Assembly (NCBI RefSeq): GCF_027923585.1 | Contig: NZ_BRPL01000002.1 | Span: forward strand, 434,001-498,000 | From: Philodulcilactobacillus myokonensis | Lineage (GTDB): Bacteria > Bacillota > Bacilli > Lactobacillales > Lactobacillaceae | Direction of reading: 5' to 3' | DNA: 64,000 bases | Shown here: piece by piece, positions 1 to 9,050 of the stretch | Position numbering within the stretch: position 1 is the stretch's first letter | Layout of the letters: the number at the start of each line of letters is the position of its first letter | Program-made: the position numbers and the translations under genes | The notes under the pieces: model-generated | Told to the model about the DNA's origin: nothing | Seen by the model: only the letters and a program-made list of their open reading frames with translations | Database searches by the model: none

Positions 1-2
1 CT

Positions 3-320
3 TCCCCTGGTAAAATTAAAAATGCTAATTTTGCCTTTGGAACTAAGGGTGTTCGAATTGATTCAGGGGTTAAAGATGGTAGTGTGATTTCACCATATTA
101 TGATTCAATGATTGCTAAAATCATTGTTCATATGCCAAATAAAAAATCAGCTGTTAATAAAATGAAACGGGTCATTAAAGAATTTAAGATTGATGGTGTT
201 AAGACCAATCGTCAATTCTTGTATGATTTGTTAAACGATAAACAATTCAACAGTGGTAATTTTGATAATATGTACATTGAAACGAATTTTTTGAAAGAGT
301 GGTTGAAGAAAGTTGAATAA
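3..320 (+). CDS. accC: Biotin carboxylase of acetyl-CoA carboxylase, 3' end only
   Basis: This is the C-terminal ~105 residues of biotin carboxylase; the gene runs in from the left edge and the open frame continues to base 3 without a start. The visible part contains the family's C-terminal beta-barrel signature, GVRIDSGV followed by PYYDSMIAKIIVH. AccC carboxylates the biotin on AccB using ATP and bicarbonate, the first half-reaction of malonyl-CoA formation. Its stop codon overlaps the likely TTG start of accD by 8 bases, which suggests translational coupling within the fatty-acid operon. Identity is secure from the motif and from the accD-accA neighbours. Confidence 0.93.
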   Translation, partial: SPGKIKNANFAFGTKGVRIDSGVKDGSVISPYYDSMIAKIIVHMPNKKSAVNKMKRVIKEFKIDGVKTNRQFLYDLLNDKQFNSGNFDNMYIETNFLKEWLKKVE

Positions 321-1128
321 GAATGAAAGTTCAAAAACAACTGATTTAGAAGCTCGCATGAGTCAAATTCCCGATCATATTTGGGTCAAGTGCCCAATTT
401 GTAAAAAAACATTTTACCGTCGGGAATTAGGTCCTTACCGTGAATGTCCTTATTGTCATTTTGGTTTCCGGATTGGTGCTAAAAAGAGGATTCAAATGAT
501 CTGTGATGAATTTACATCCGTGGATGATGATTTGAAGGCACCTAAACGATTCGATGATCCTAAATACGTTCAAAAATTAGCTAAGGTTAGAAAAGTAACC
601 GGGCTAAATGAAGGGGTTCTAACTGGAATCGGTGAAATTGATGGCCAAAAATGTGGAATTGGTGTTATGGACTGGCGTTTCATCATGGGAAGTCTTGGGA
701 CTGCTACTGGTGAACGAATTACCAGATTATTTGAAAAAAGTACTGAAAAACACCTTCCAGTAGTCCTATTTACCGCTTCCGGTGGTGCTAGAATGCAAGA
801 AGGTATTTCTTCATTGATGCAAATGGCAAAGGTATCCCAAGCTGTTAATGACCATGCCCAACACGGATTATTATACATAAGTGTATTAACTGATCCGACA
901 ACTGGTGGAGTCACCGCTAGTTTTGCATCTCAAGGAGATATTTTATTAAGTGAACCCCATACTTTAATTGGATTTGCCGGACGTCGAGTAATCGAGAGGA
1001 CCATTCAACAAATTCCACCAAAGAATTTCCAACGGGCTGAAACGCTTCTTAAGAACGGATTTTTAGACAAAATTGTTAACCGTTCTGAAATGAAATCAGT
1101 TTTGGCTAAGTTGTTAGCTTGGAATTAA
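313..1128 (+). CDS. accD: Acetyl-CoA carboxylase carboxyltransferase subunit beta
   Basis: AccD forms, with AccA, the carboxyltransferase that moves CO2 from carboxybiotin to acetyl-CoA, giving malonyl-CoA. A zinc ribbon is visible near the N terminus (Cys27, Cys30, Cys45, Cys48, two CxxC pairs), followed by the crotonase-fold domain with the motif GGARMQEG. The length of 271 aa is close to the family norm. The TTG at 313 is chosen because it overlaps the end of accC; an ATG at 358 (MSQIPDHIW) is an alternative that would still keep the zinc ribbon. accA follows 13 bases downstream, as expected for a two-subunit complex. Confidence 0.95.
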   Translation: MNKNESSKTTDLEARMSQIPDHIWVKCPICKKTFYRRELGPYRECPYCHFGFRIGAKKRIQMICDEFTSVDDDLKAPKRFDDPKYVQKLAKVRKVTGLNEGVLTGIGEIDGQKCGIGVMDWRFIMGSLGTATGERITRLFEKSTEKHLPVVLFTASGGARMQEGISSLMQMAKVSQAVNDHAQHGLLYISVLTDPTTGGVTASFASQGDILLSEPHTLIGFAGRRVIERTIQQIPPKNFQRAETLLKNGFLDKIVNRSEMKSVLAKLLAWN

Positions 1129-1141
1129 TGGAGGGATTTCG

Positions 1142-1918
1142 ATGACTAAAAAAATATCTGCTTATGATCGAGTTTTAGCGGCTAGAAGTGCTAAGAAAAT
1201 CAGTATTAAAAAATTAGTTGCTGGCATCTGTGATGATTTTATCGAATTACATGGTGATCGTGCTTATGGTGATGACCCCGCGGTCTACGCTGGAATTGGT
1301 TTGATTGGTAAACAACCGGTTACAATTGTCAGCATCCAAAAGGGACAAGACCAGAAGCAAAACATGGCTAGACACTTCGGATCTGCGGAACCAGATGGAT
1401 ACCGTAAGGCCTTGCGTTTAATGAAACAAGCTAATAAATTTAATCGGCCGATTATTGCTTTGATTAATACTCCTGGTGCTTATCCTGGGGTAGATGCCGA
1501 ATATCACGGTCAAGGTTATATGATTGCACAAAGTTTAATTCAAGGAATTAAACTTAAGGTTCCATACATTAGTATCATTGTTGGTGAAGGTGGCAGTGGC
1601 GGTGCACTTGCACTTGCCGTTGGTGACAGTGTATGGGCATTTGAAAATAGTGTCTATTCCATTCTTTCACCCGAAGGCTATGCAACCATTCTTTGGAAGG
1701 ATTCTAGCCGGGTAAAAGAAGCTGCTGCTGCAATGAAACTAACACCAAAAGATCTTTTATCTATGCATGTTATTGATAAAATTGTTCCAGAAGTGCACGA
1801 TCAAAAGTCAATGACTCAATTTAAGGATGCATTGAGCCATAAGATTGACGAATTGAAACAGATGTCAGTTGAGGAACGTTTGAAAAAACGCTACCAACGT
1901 TACCGTAATTTTAATTAA
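1142..1918 (+). CDS. accA: Acetyl-CoA carboxylase carboxyltransferase subunit alpha
   Basis: AccA is the second carboxyltransferase subunit and partner of AccD. The 258-aa protein has the alpha-subunit core, including ELHGDRAYGDDPA near residue 37, the glycine-rich INTPGAYPGVDAE and the oxyanion-hole stretch GEGGSGGALALAVGD. It is shorter than the ~315-aa E. coli protein because the N-terminal helical extension is missing, which is usual in lactobacilli. A GGAGGG ribosome binding site sits 6-10 bases before the ATG. It belongs to the same operon as accD and fabI. Confidence 0.95.
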   Translation: MTKKISAYDRVLAARSAKKISIKKLVAGICDDFIELHGDRAYGDDPAVYAGIGLIGKQPVTIVSIQKGQDQKQNMARHFGSAEPDGYRKALRLMKQANKFNRPIIALINTPGAYPGVDAEYHGQGYMIAQSLIQGIKLKVPYISIIVGEGGSGGALALAVGDSVWAFENSVYSILSPEGYATILWKDSSRVKEAAAAMKLTPKDLLSMHVIDKIVPEVHDQKSMTQFKDALSHKIDELKQMSVEERLKKRYQRYRNFN

Positions 1919-1952
1919 TTACGTGTCATTTTAAGAGTTGGAGGAAAAAATA

Positions 1953-2714
1953 ATGTCAGGAATTTTAGACGGAAAGAAAATTGTTGTCATGGGTGCTGCT
2001 AACCGTAGGAGTATTGCTTGGGGTTGTGTTAAAGCAATTAAAAAGCAAGGTGCCCAAGTCATTTTAACTTATCAAAACGACCGTATTAAAAAAATGTTAA
2101 GTCGAATTGATGATGATGATCCTAAAATTGAATGTGATGTTGCTGAAGATGCTAATATTAAGAAGGCATTTGATGAAATTCACGATCAATTTGGTAATAT
2201 TGATGGTGTCGTTCATGCCATTGCATATGCTGATAAAAAGACTTTAACTAGTGGTTTACACAGTGTTGAAAGAAAAGGATATAACCTAGCTCAAGATATC
2301 AGTGCTTACTCATTTATTGCCGTTTCACGTTATGCAAGTCAGATTATGAATCCTGGCGGCAGCATTGCTACTTTGACATACATGGGTTCAACCAGAGCCA
2401 TCCCTAATTATAATATGATGGGAGTTGCTAAAGCTGCTTTAGAATCTAGTGTTAGATACTTAGCAGCTGAATTAGGCAAAGCTAAAGACATTCGTGTTAA
2501 CGCCATTTCAGCTGGTGCTATCAGAACGTTATCAGTGACTGGAATTAAGCATCATAAACAATTATTAGATATGTCTAAGGCCAGAACTGTTGACGGTAAG
2601 AGCGTTACAATTGATGAAGTTGGTAATGCAATGTCATTTATTTTGAGTGACCTAGCTTCAGGTGTTACTGGTGATACCATTTTCGTTGATAAAGGTGTTC
2701 ATCTAATTGCCTAA
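1953..2714 (+). CDS. fabI: Enoyl-[acyl-carrier-protein] reductase (NADH)
   Basis: FabI reduces trans-2-enoyl-ACP in the last step of each fatty-acid elongation cycle. It is a short-chain dehydrogenase fold of 253 aa with an N-terminal nucleotide-binding stretch (GAANRRSIAWG) and the divergent FabI catalytic arrangement: Tyr in TLTYMGS, then Tyr-x6-Lys in YNMMGVAKAALE. The ATG at 1953 is preferred over an in-frame TTG at 1938, because the latter overlaps the ribosome binding site GGAGG (1940-1944). The 3' end overlaps the next gene by 8 bases. It is placed in the fatty-acid operon after accA. Confidence 0.95.
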   Translation: MSGILDGKKIVVMGAANRRSIAWGCVKAIKKQGAQVILTYQNDRIKKMLSRIDDDDPKIECDVAEDANIKKAFDEIHDQFGNIDGVVHAIAYADKKTLTSGLHSVERKGYNLAQDISAYSFIAVSRYASQIMNPGGSIATLTYMGSTRAIPNYNMMGVAKAALESSVRYLAAELGKAKDIRVNAISAGAIRTLSVTGIKHHKQLLDMSKARTVDGKSVTIDEVGNAMSFILSDLASGVTGDTIFVDKGVHLIA

Positions 2715-3297
2715 TGTCCAGATTAAATTTGGTAATATTACTGATCATGAATATGATCAGTATTATCAAATGATGAAGATTGATCGTAATGATCATAAAT
2801 ATAATCATCTTCAACATGTTGTGGGGCGGGTTCTTCTTTCTCAGATGTTAGATGTTCCATTTCAAAATTTGATGAATTCTAAACTCTTGATGTTTGGCTC
2901 CCATCGAAAACCGTATTTAAAATCACACCAGGCATTTTTTAACATTGCCCATTCTTACGATTTAGTTGTGGTTGCAATGAGCCATCAAGATATTGGCATC
3001 GATTTAGAAAAGATTAGGCCGTTTGGTTTCACTAAAATTAGACGGGCGTTTTCTAAAAAAGAAATTGAGTACTTAAGTCAATTATCTAAAAAGGATCAAT
3101 CCTACTACACGTTGAAATTGTGGACGATCAAGGAAGGTGTCTTGAAACTATTAGGACTTGGCCTTCCAGGACATCCCAAAACAGTTGAGGTTGATTTATC
3201 TGATTTTAAACATGCATACCGCAATGGATTAACGTATAAAATTAATGATTTAAAATTAGATCCTGCATATGTTGGAACGGTAGTTGAGGTGATGTGA
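2707..3297 (+). CDS. 4'-phosphopantetheinyl transferase, Sfp/AcpT type
   Basis: The enzyme activates apo-carrier proteins by attaching the 4'-phosphopantetheine arm of CoA to a serine; here the likely substrate is the acyl carrier protein of the same operon. The 196-aa protein shows the Sfp-superfamily signature: IGIDLEKIRP (metal-binding Asp and Glu) near residue 97 and WTIKEGVLKLLGLGL near residue 138. It is larger than AcpS-type enzymes (~120 aa), so it may be the main or a broad-range transferase. The TTG start at 2707 follows an AAAGGTG at 2691-2697 and overlaps fabI; its stop codon abuts the birA ATG. Confidence 0.88.
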   Translation: MPNVQIKFGNITDHEYDQYYQMMKIDRNDHKYNHLQHVVGRVLLSQMLDVPFQNLMNSKLLMFGSHRKPYLKSHQAFFNIAHSYDLVVVAMSHQDIGIDLEKIRPFGFTKIRRAFSKKEIEYLSQLSKKDQSYYTLKLWTIKEGVLKLLGLGLPGHPKTVEVDLSDFKHAYRNGLTYKINDLKLDPAYVGTVVEVM

Positions 3298-4077
3298 ATG
3301 GCAAATGATGATTTGGATGCGTCATCAATTAAACAAAATTTAAAAATTGCTAAAGATTTAAAAATTAAAATTTTTGATGCAATTGATTCAACTAACAATG
3401 AATGTAAAAGAAAACATTTAATTGAGCCCCATTTAGTGGTTGCTGATCATCAAACAAACGGGCGTGGCCAGTTTGCTCACCATTTCTATTCGCCAAAATC
3501 AACCGGTATTTATATGACAATTGTGGTTCCGGCTCAAAAACGATTTATCATTAATCCGGGTGAATTAACGGCTGGGGTCGGAAATTCAGTTGTTCAAGCA
3601 ATCTTTAATTTAACTAACAAGAAGCTCCAGTTGAAATGGATCAATGATATTTACCAAAACCACAAAAAATGTGGGGGAATTTTGGTGGAAACCAATATGA
3701 ATGATCATAATCAAATCCAAAGCTTTATTGTTGGCATTGGTTTAAATTTATATCCAAGCCAATTTCCTAGTCAAATTAAACAACGGGCTGGCGCCATTTT
3801 TGAACATCGAATTTATTCTAGGAACCGTTTGATTGCTTCAATCTGTGATTGTTTCTATCATATGTATCATCGACAAAGTCAAGATTTAATTTTAAAAACA
3901 TATCAGTCCAACATGCTCTGGATGAACCAACATGTGACTTTAAATGATAATGGTTACCAATTAGTCGGAACCATTGTTGATATTAATTCTAATTTTCAAT
4001 TGGTTTTAAAAGATTTAGATGGTCGTATTCATAATTTGAAATCGAATTTAACCCATCAAATGAAACCAACGAACTAA
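3298..4077 (+). CDS. birA: Biotin--[acetyl-CoA-carboxylase] ligase
   Basis: This enzyme joins biotin to the AccB carrier protein via biotinyl-AMP. Conserved elements are DAIDSTN (residue ~26), NGRGQF (the biotinyl-AMP loop, normally GRGRxGR), KWINDI (normally KWPND) and KKCGGILVE. Only about 25 residues precede the catalytic domain, so the DNA-binding helix-turn-helix of the bifunctional BirA repressors is absent and it should not act as a biotin-operon repressor. Its ATG directly follows the stop of the phosphopantetheinyl transferase. Linkage with accC/accD/accA fits its role in maturing acetyl-CoA carboxylase. Confidence 0.9.
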   Translation: MANDDLDASSIKQNLKIAKDLKIKIFDAIDSTNNECKRKHLIEPHLVVADHQTNGRGQFAHHFYSPKSTGIYMTIVVPAQKRFIINPGELTAGVGNSVVQAIFNLTNKKLQLKWINDIYQNHKKCGGILVETNMNDHNQIQSFIVGIGLNLYPSQFPSQIKQRAGAIFEHRIYSRNRLIASICDCFYHMYHRQSQDLILKTYQSNMLWMNQHVTLNDNGYQLVGTIVDINSNFQLVLKDLDGRIHNLKSNLTHQMKPTN

Positions 4078-4098
4078 TATTTTAAAGGGAGTTTTTGA

Positions 4099-4545
4099 AT
4101 GAGCGTTTTAAATACAAGTGACATTATGAAATTAATTCCTAATCGTTACCCCATTTTATACATTGATAAAGTGGATTCAATCGAACCGGGAAAAGAAATT
4201 AAAGCTACTAAAAATGTAACGATTAATGAAAATTACTTCCAAGGCCATTTCCCTGGTAATCCGGTTATGCCTGGGGTTTTAATTATTGAATCCATGGCAC
4301 AGGTTGCTTCAATTTTAATTTTGAAGACACCTGCATTTGAAGGTAAAACTGCATACATGGGATCAATTGATAATGCTAAATTTAGAAAGGTCGTTCGACC
4401 GGGCGATGTTTTGAAGTTTGATGTTGAAATTACTAAACAAAGAAAGAACATTGGAATCGTTCATTGTACAGCTAATGTTGGCGATAAAAAAGCCTGTGAA
4501 GCCGATTTAATGTTTATTGTTCCTAAACACCCGAAGGAAGTTTAA
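4099..4545 (+). CDS. fabZ: 3-hydroxyacyl-[acyl-carrier-protein] dehydratase
   Basis: FabZ dehydrates 3-hydroxyacyl-ACP to trans-2-enoyl-ACP. The 148-aa hot-dog-fold protein carries the catalytic His50 in GHFPGNPVMPG and Glu64 in IIESMAQ. A ribosome binding site AAAGGGAG lies before the ATG, and fabF starts 12 bases after its stop. In lactic acid bacteria with two fabZ-like genes one copy can act as an isomerase (FabN) in unsaturated fatty-acid synthesis; which type this copy is cannot be told from the motif. Confidence 0.93.
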   Translation: MSVLNTSDIMKLIPNRYPILYIDKVDSIEPGKEIKATKNVTINENYFQGHFPGNPVMPGVLIIESMAQVASILILKTPAFEGKTAYMGSIDNAKFRKVVRPGDVLKFDVEITKQRKNIGIVHCTANVGDKKACEADLMFIVPKHPKEV

Positions 4546-4557
4546 GGAGGACTTAAT

Positions 4558-5793
4558 ATGACAAAACGAGTTGCTGTTGTCGGAATTGGTGCCGTTTCAC
4601 CATTAGGAAATACTGCTAAGTCATTTTTAGATGGTATTTTTAATTCTAAACTTGGGATTGCACCCATCACTCATTTTGATTCTACTGAAACTGGAATTAC
4701 AAATGCAGCTGAAGTAAAGGATTTTGATGCTACCAAACGCATGGACAAAAGAACTGCTAAACGCATGGATCAATTTTCACGTTATGCAGTTTACAGTGCC
4801 ATGGAAGCCATGGAACAGGCCGGTTTAAAAGATGGTAATTTTGACCCGGATCAATTAGGTGTCATTTATGGTTCTGGAATTGGTGGTTTAACAACCATCC
4901 AAAAGCAAGCTATTAAAATGTACCGCAAGGGCCCCCGTCGAGTTTCACCAATGTTCGTTCCTGATGCAATTGTTAATATGGCTGCTGGTAACATTTCGAT
5001 TAATTTAAACGCTAGAAACACAAGTCAAGCAATCGTTACTGCTTGTGCAACTGGTTCTAATGCTATCGGTGATGCTTACGAACGGATTATGGATGGTCGT
5101 GCTACTTACATGATTGCTGGTGGTTCTGAAGCTTCCATTAATGAATTAGGAATTGCTGGATTTGCTGCCATTCATGCTTTGTCAGACGCTAAGGATCCTA
5201 AGAAAGCTTCAATGCCTTTTGATAAGGATCGTCGTGGTTTCGTCATGGGTGAAGGTGCTGGAACATTAGTATTAGAAGACTATGACCATGCTAAGGCCCG
5301 TGGTGCTAATATCTTAGCTGAGTTAGCTGGTTATGGTACCACTAGTGATGCCTATCATTTAACTGCTCCTGATCCAAATGGCCGTGGTGCAATTAATGCC
5401 ATGAAGCAAGCTGTTGAAGATGCTGGATTAACAACTAATGACATTGATTATATTAATGCTCATGGAACCGCTACTTCTGATAATGATTCTGCTGAAGCAA
5501 AGGGGATTGCCAAGTTATTTAGTGATAACGACCATGTTTTGACAAGTAGTACTAAGGGTATGATTGGTCATGCATTAGGTGCTGCTGGTTCATTAGAGGC
5601 TGTTATTTCAGTTGGTGCACTTCAAAGAAATCAGATGCCAGTTAACGTCGGGGTTGAAAATCAAGATCCTGAATGCAAGATTAATTTAGTTAATGATGAT
5701 AACAAAAAGTCACATGATGTTAATTCTGTCATCAGTAACTCATTCGGCTTTGGTGGCCATAATTCTGTTTTGGCATTTAAAAAGGCTAATTAA
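4558..5793 (+). CDS. fabF: Beta-ketoacyl-[acyl-carrier-protein] synthase II
   Basis: FabF condenses malonyl-ACP with acyl-ACP to lengthen the chain. The 411-aa thiolase-fold protein has the Cys-His-His triad of elongating condensing enzymes: the Cys in TACATGSNA (near residue 163), the His in NAHGTATSDND and the His in KGMIGHALGAAGS. AAGGAGG precedes the ATG. It is the last gene of the operon; a strong terminator follows. Together with fabZ it sits downstream of birA, unlike the common lactobacillar order where fabF comes before accB. Confidence 0.95.
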   Translation: MTKRVAVVGIGAVSPLGNTAKSFLDGIFNSKLGIAPITHFDSTETGITNAAEVKDFDATKRMDKRTAKRMDQFSRYAVYSAMEAMEQAGLKDGNFDPDQLGVIYGSGIGGLTTIQKQAIKMYRKGPRRVSPMFVPDAIVNMAAGNISINLNARNTSQAIVTACATGSNAIGDAYERIMDGRATYMIAGGSEASINELGIAGFAAIHALSDAKDPKKASMPFDKDRRGFVMGEGAGTLVLEDYDHAKARGANILAELAGYGTTSDAYHLTAPDPNGRGAINAMKQAVEDAGLTTNDIDYINAHGTATSDNDSAEAKGIAKLFSDNDHVLTSSTKGMIGHALGAAGSLEAVISVGALQRNQMPVNVGVENQDPECKINLVNDDNKKSHDVNSVISNSFGFGGHNSVLAFKKAN

Positions 5794-5810
5794 AAAATAA
5801 ATCTAATTTA

Positions 5811-5852
5811 AAAATGACTTATGATTGCTAACGCGGTTATAAGTCATTTTTT
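5811..5852 (+). terminator. Intrinsic terminator of the fatty-acid operon
   Basis: AAAATGACTTAT and ATAAGTCATTTT form a 12-bp stem around a 14-base loop and run into a short T tract. It lies just after fabF and ends the operon that begins left of the window. Confidence 0.8.
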
Positions 5853-5971
5853 GATTGAAGTATTAAGAACAATATTTTAAAATTGAAAGTTAGATACTAG
5901 CTTTTAAAGTTAGTTTAGCTGAAAAATAATTTTGAATTTCTAAATAAATCTATGATTAAGGGATGGAAATA

Positions 5972-6979
5972 ATGGCTGAACAAAATAAAAATGTTTTAGT
6001 AGCTGGTGGGGCTGGATATATTGGTTCCCACATGGTTAAAAAATTACTTGATGAGGGATACCACGTTGTCGTTTTAGATAATTTATCAACTGGTCATAAA
6101 AAAGCAATTGATCAGCGAGCAAAATTTTATGAAGGTGATACCCGTGACAAAGCTTTCTTAGACCGTGTTTTTCAAAATGAAGACATTAATACTGTCATTC
6201 ACATGGATGCTTTTTCAATTGTTCCAGAATCAATGAAGAATCCACTGAAATACTTTGATAATAACGTTATTGGGATGATTAAACTATTGGAATCAATGGT
6301 TGATAACCACGTTCCAAACATTGTCTTTTCATCAACGGCTGCTACTTTTGGTAATCCAAAGGGGAACCGCAAAATTACTGAAAAGGATCCGCAGAATCCA
6401 ATTAATCCCTATGGTGAAAGTAAATTAATTATGGAAAAAATCATGAAATGGGTTTCAAAGGCTAATCATTTACACTACGTTGCATTAAGATACTTTAATG
6501 CCAGTGGTGCGGATGCATCCGGTAAGATCGGCGAAGATCACCATCCAGAAACTCATTTGATTCCTATTGTCATGCAGACCGCTTATGGGCAAAGAAAGAA
6601 TTTACAAATTTTTGGTGATGATTACGATACTCCTGATGGGACTAATGTTCGTGATTATATTCACATCAATGACCTAGCAGATGCTCATATTTTAGCAATG
6701 AAATACTTAAATGAAGGTCACAAGAGTGATTCATTTAATTTAGGTTCTTCCAAGGGCTTTTCTGTCAAACAAATTGTTGATACGTCCAGGGATGTAACTG
6801 GCAAGCCGATTCAAGCTAACGACGCACCGAGAAGACCTGGGGATCCGGACACATTAGTTGCTGATAGTACGAAAGCTAAAAAAGTTTTACACTGGAAGCC
6901 TAAATACGGAATTCATGATATTGTTAAAACGGCTTGGAATTGGAAAGAAAAACATCCAGAAGGCTATCAAAAATATTAA
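5972..6979 (+). CDS. galE: UDP-glucose 4-epimerase
   Basis: GalE interconverts UDP-glucose and UDP-galactose, supplying precursors for galactose metabolism and cell-surface polysaccharides. The 335-aa extended short-chain dehydrogenase has the NAD-binding GGAGYIGSH, the catalytic Ser in FSSTAATFG and the YGESK catalytic Tyr-Lys pair, and the late motif RDYIHINDLADAH. The ATG at 5972 is chosen over an in-frame ATG at 5963 that overlaps the ribosome binding site AAGGGATGG. It seems to be a single-gene unit, with no gal genes beside it. Confidence 0.92.
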   Translation: MAEQNKNVLVAGGAGYIGSHMVKKLLDEGYHVVVLDNLSTGHKKAIDQRAKFYEGDTRDKAFLDRVFQNEDINTVIHMDAFSIVPESMKNPLKYFDNNVIGMIKLLESMVDNHVPNIVFSSTAATFGNPKGNRKITEKDPQNPINPYGESKLIMEKIMKWVSKANHLHYVALRYFNASGADASGKIGEDHHPETHLIPIVMQTAYGQRKNLQIFGDDYDTPDGTNVRDYIHINDLADAHILAMKYLNEGHKSDSFNLGSSKGFSVKQIVDTSRDVTGKPIQANDAPRRPGDPDTLVADSTKAKKVLHWKPKYGIHDIVKTAWNWKEKHPEGYQKY

Positions 6980-7052
6980 ACACATTGCTTGAATTAACCT
7001 TTAAAAATCGTTAATATTTATTTTGGAAAGTTAATTAAAGGGAGGTCGTATC

Positions 7053-7958
7053 ATGAAAAGAGAACAAGGATTAGAATTAACCACAACTCTTAATAATGGT
7101 GTTAAGATGCCACGTTTAGGTTTAGGGGTTTGGAAGACTGATAATGCAAGTGCTGCACACTCTGTAAAAGTAGCCATTGAAAAAGGTTATCATTTGATTG
7201 ATACTGCTAAACAATATGGTAATGAAACCGGTGTTGGTAAGGGTATTAAAGAAGCTCTTAAAGAAACTGGCATGAACCGTAATGATTTATTCGTTACCAC
7301 TAAGTTATTTAATGGTGATCAAGGATATGACAGTACCCTCCACGCTTTTGAAAATACTTTAAAGCGCCTTGATTTAACTTATGTTGATTTATACCTAATG
7401 CACTGGCCAGTTGATGGTAAGTACATTGATAGTTGGAAAGCAATGGAAAAATTATACCGTGAAGGTAAAGTTCGTGCCATTGGTATTTCTAACTTTGATA
7501 ATAAGCGTTTACAAAACTTATTAAATCACAGTGATATCGTTCCTGCTGTTAACCAAATGGAAACTAATCCAATTAACCAGGAAAAAGATATCGTTGAAAC
7601 TAATAACCATGATGGAATTCAAATCGAAGCATGGTCTCCACTCGGTGGTGGTGAATCATTAAGTGATCCAGAAATTCAAAAGTTAGCTAAGAAGTACAAT
7701 AAATCAGCTGCTCAAGTCATTTTACGTTGGGACTTACAACGTGGCTTCGTTACCATTCCAAAGTCATCTCATGACAAACGCATTATTGAAAACAGTGATG
7801 TTTTTGATTTTGAATTATCAGATGATGATGTTAAGACCATTAATGGTTTAGACAAAGGCAAACGTAGTCTTTGGTACAATGACTTTGCATGGCATGGTGG
7901 TAAAACCGTCGACGATGTTGATAAGTGGGATGATTCACCTGCTAACTACAAAGATTAA
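7053..7958 (+). CDS. Aldo/keto reductase
   Basis: A 301-aa NADPH-dependent aldo/keto reductase of the 2,5-diketo-gluconate reductase/YtbE group. The catalytic tetrad can be picked out: Asp in LIDTAKQYGNE, Tyr in the same motif, Lys in TTKLF and His in YLMHWPVD; the cofactor-binding IPKSSHDKR comes near the C terminus. The last ~25 residues (after KGKRSLWYNDF) match the usual tail of this group. It probably reduces aldehydes or ketones of small carbonyls; the true substrate is not predictable. An AGGAGGT ribosome binding site precedes the ATG, and a strong terminator follows the gene. Confidence 0.88.
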   Translation: MKREQGLELTTTLNNGVKMPRLGLGVWKTDNASAAHSVKVAIEKGYHLIDTAKQYGNETGVGKGIKEALKETGMNRNDLFVTTKLFNGDQGYDSTLHAFENTLKRLDLTYVDLYLMHWPVDGKYIDSWKAMEKLYREGKVRAIGISNFDNKRLQNLLNHSDIVPAVNQMETNPINQEKDIVETNNHDGIQIEAWSPLGGGESLSDPEIQKLAKKYNKSAAQVILRWDLQRGFVTIPKSSHDKRIIENSDVFDFELSDDDVKTINGLDKGKRSLWYNDFAWHGGKTVDDVDKWDDSPANYKD

Positions 7959-7991
7959 TTTAATTGATTAAAAAATTTAAAATCTAAAAGG

Positions 7992-8028
7992 GACTTTAGA
8001 ATTAATTTTAATTCTAAAGTCTTTTTTT
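7992..8028 (+). terminator. Intrinsic terminator after the aldo/keto reductase
   Basis: A perfect 12-bp stem (GACTTTAGAATT / AATTCTAAAGTC) with a 6-base loop and seven T residues. Confidence 0.88.
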
Positions 8029-8043
8029 GCCCCATCTAAACTG

Positions 8044-8052
8044 TGTTATAAT
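8044..8052 (+). promoter_or_regulatory. Extended -10 promoter for the EamA transporter gene
   Basis: TGTTATAAT is a perfect extended -10 element (TGn plus TATAAT). The nearest -35-like hexamer, TTGCCC at 8027, has only a 14-base spacer, so the extended -10 probably carries the promoter. It lies about 35 bases before the TTG start. Confidence 0.5.
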
Positions 8053-8087
8053 TGGAATATTCGTTTTTTAGTTAGGGGCAAATAATT

Positions 8088-8984
8088 TTGGATCATCAAA
8101 GAAAATTAACGGGTGTTGTTATGGCAATCACTGGGGCTCTTTTATGGGGAATTCAAGGACCGGTTTCCCAATTTCTGTTTCAAGATGCTTACTTTTCTCC
8201 AGAATGGTTAATGGGAATTAAAATGCCAATTGCTGGCATTTTAATTTTACTCTTTAATAAATTTGTCAAACGGCAGCCGATTACTCAAATTTGGCATCAT
8301 AAATCTGATTTACTAATTTTAATTTTATATTCAATCATTGGATTAGCAGCCGTCCAATATTTATACTTAGTTACCGTTAAATTTAGTGATGCTGGGGTTG
8401 CAACCATATTACAAAGCTTAGGAACTGTGATTATTGTGATCTTGTCTGCCATAATTTATCACCATCTACCTAATAAAGGGGAAATTGTTGCAGTTATTAT
8501 GGCTTTGATTGGAACTTGGTTATTAGTTACTAAGGGTGACTTGAACCATCTATCAATTAGTGGAACGGCATTGATTTTAGGATTATTATTGGCTTTTGCT
8601 GGTGCCGCTCAAACGATGCTGCCAGTTCAAATTTTGAAACACTTTAATTCATTAGTCATTGTTGGCTGGGCAATGGTGATTGGTGGGATTATTTTTATGT
8701 TAATTCACCCGATCTGGCATAATTTTCCCCACTTTACAGTTGGGACGTTCCTAGGAGTGGCCTTCATTGTTTTGTTCGGTACGATGATGTCCTTTTTATG
8801 TTTTATTCAAAGCTTGAACTATGTATCACCAACCGTTGCTGGATTATTAGATACTTTTGAGCCGTTAGCGGCAACATTAGGATCCATTATATTTTTAGGA
8901 ACTTCATTTAATGTATATGAGATTGTAGGTGGCGTCTTTGTGATTAGCACGGTCTTTATCCTGGCTGTTTCTAATTCAAAATAG
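8088..8984 (+). CDS. EamA/DMT-family transporter
   Basis: A 298-aa membrane protein with about ten hydrophobic segments arranged as two EamA repeats, each opening with a stretch such as ITGALLWGIQGPVSQ, and the second containing the typical SYLNY-like region SLNYVSPTVAGLLDTFEPLAA. Such drug/metabolite transporters move amino acids, nucleosides or other small metabolites; the substrate is unknown here. TTG at 8088 is taken as start because TAGGGGC lies about ten bases upstream. A related but clearly different EamA protein is encoded at 10803, on the other side of an amino-acid permease. Confidence 0.85.
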   Translation: MDHQRKLTGVVMAITGALLWGIQGPVSQFLFQDAYFSPEWLMGIKMPIAGILILLFNKFVKRQPITQIWHHKSDLLILILYSIIGLAAVQYLYLVTVKFSDAGVATILQSLGTVIIVILSAIIYHHLPNKGEIVAVIMALIGTWLLVTKGDLNHLSISGTALILGLLLAFAGAAQTMLPVQILKHFNSLVIVGWAMVIGGIIFMLIHPIWHNFPHFTVGTFLGVAFIVLFGTMMSFLCFIQSLNYVSPTVAGLLDTFEPLAATLGSIIFLGTSFNVYEIVGGVFVISTVFILAVSNSK

Positions 8985-9050
8985 ATTTTAGGGTTGCATT
9001 TTAATTAAAAATTGATTAATATTATTAGTAATAATTAATAATACTTAATC

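Noticed and set aside
570-914. Minus-strand open frame of 114 codons
   Set aside because: Antisense to accD; no ribosome binding site or family match.
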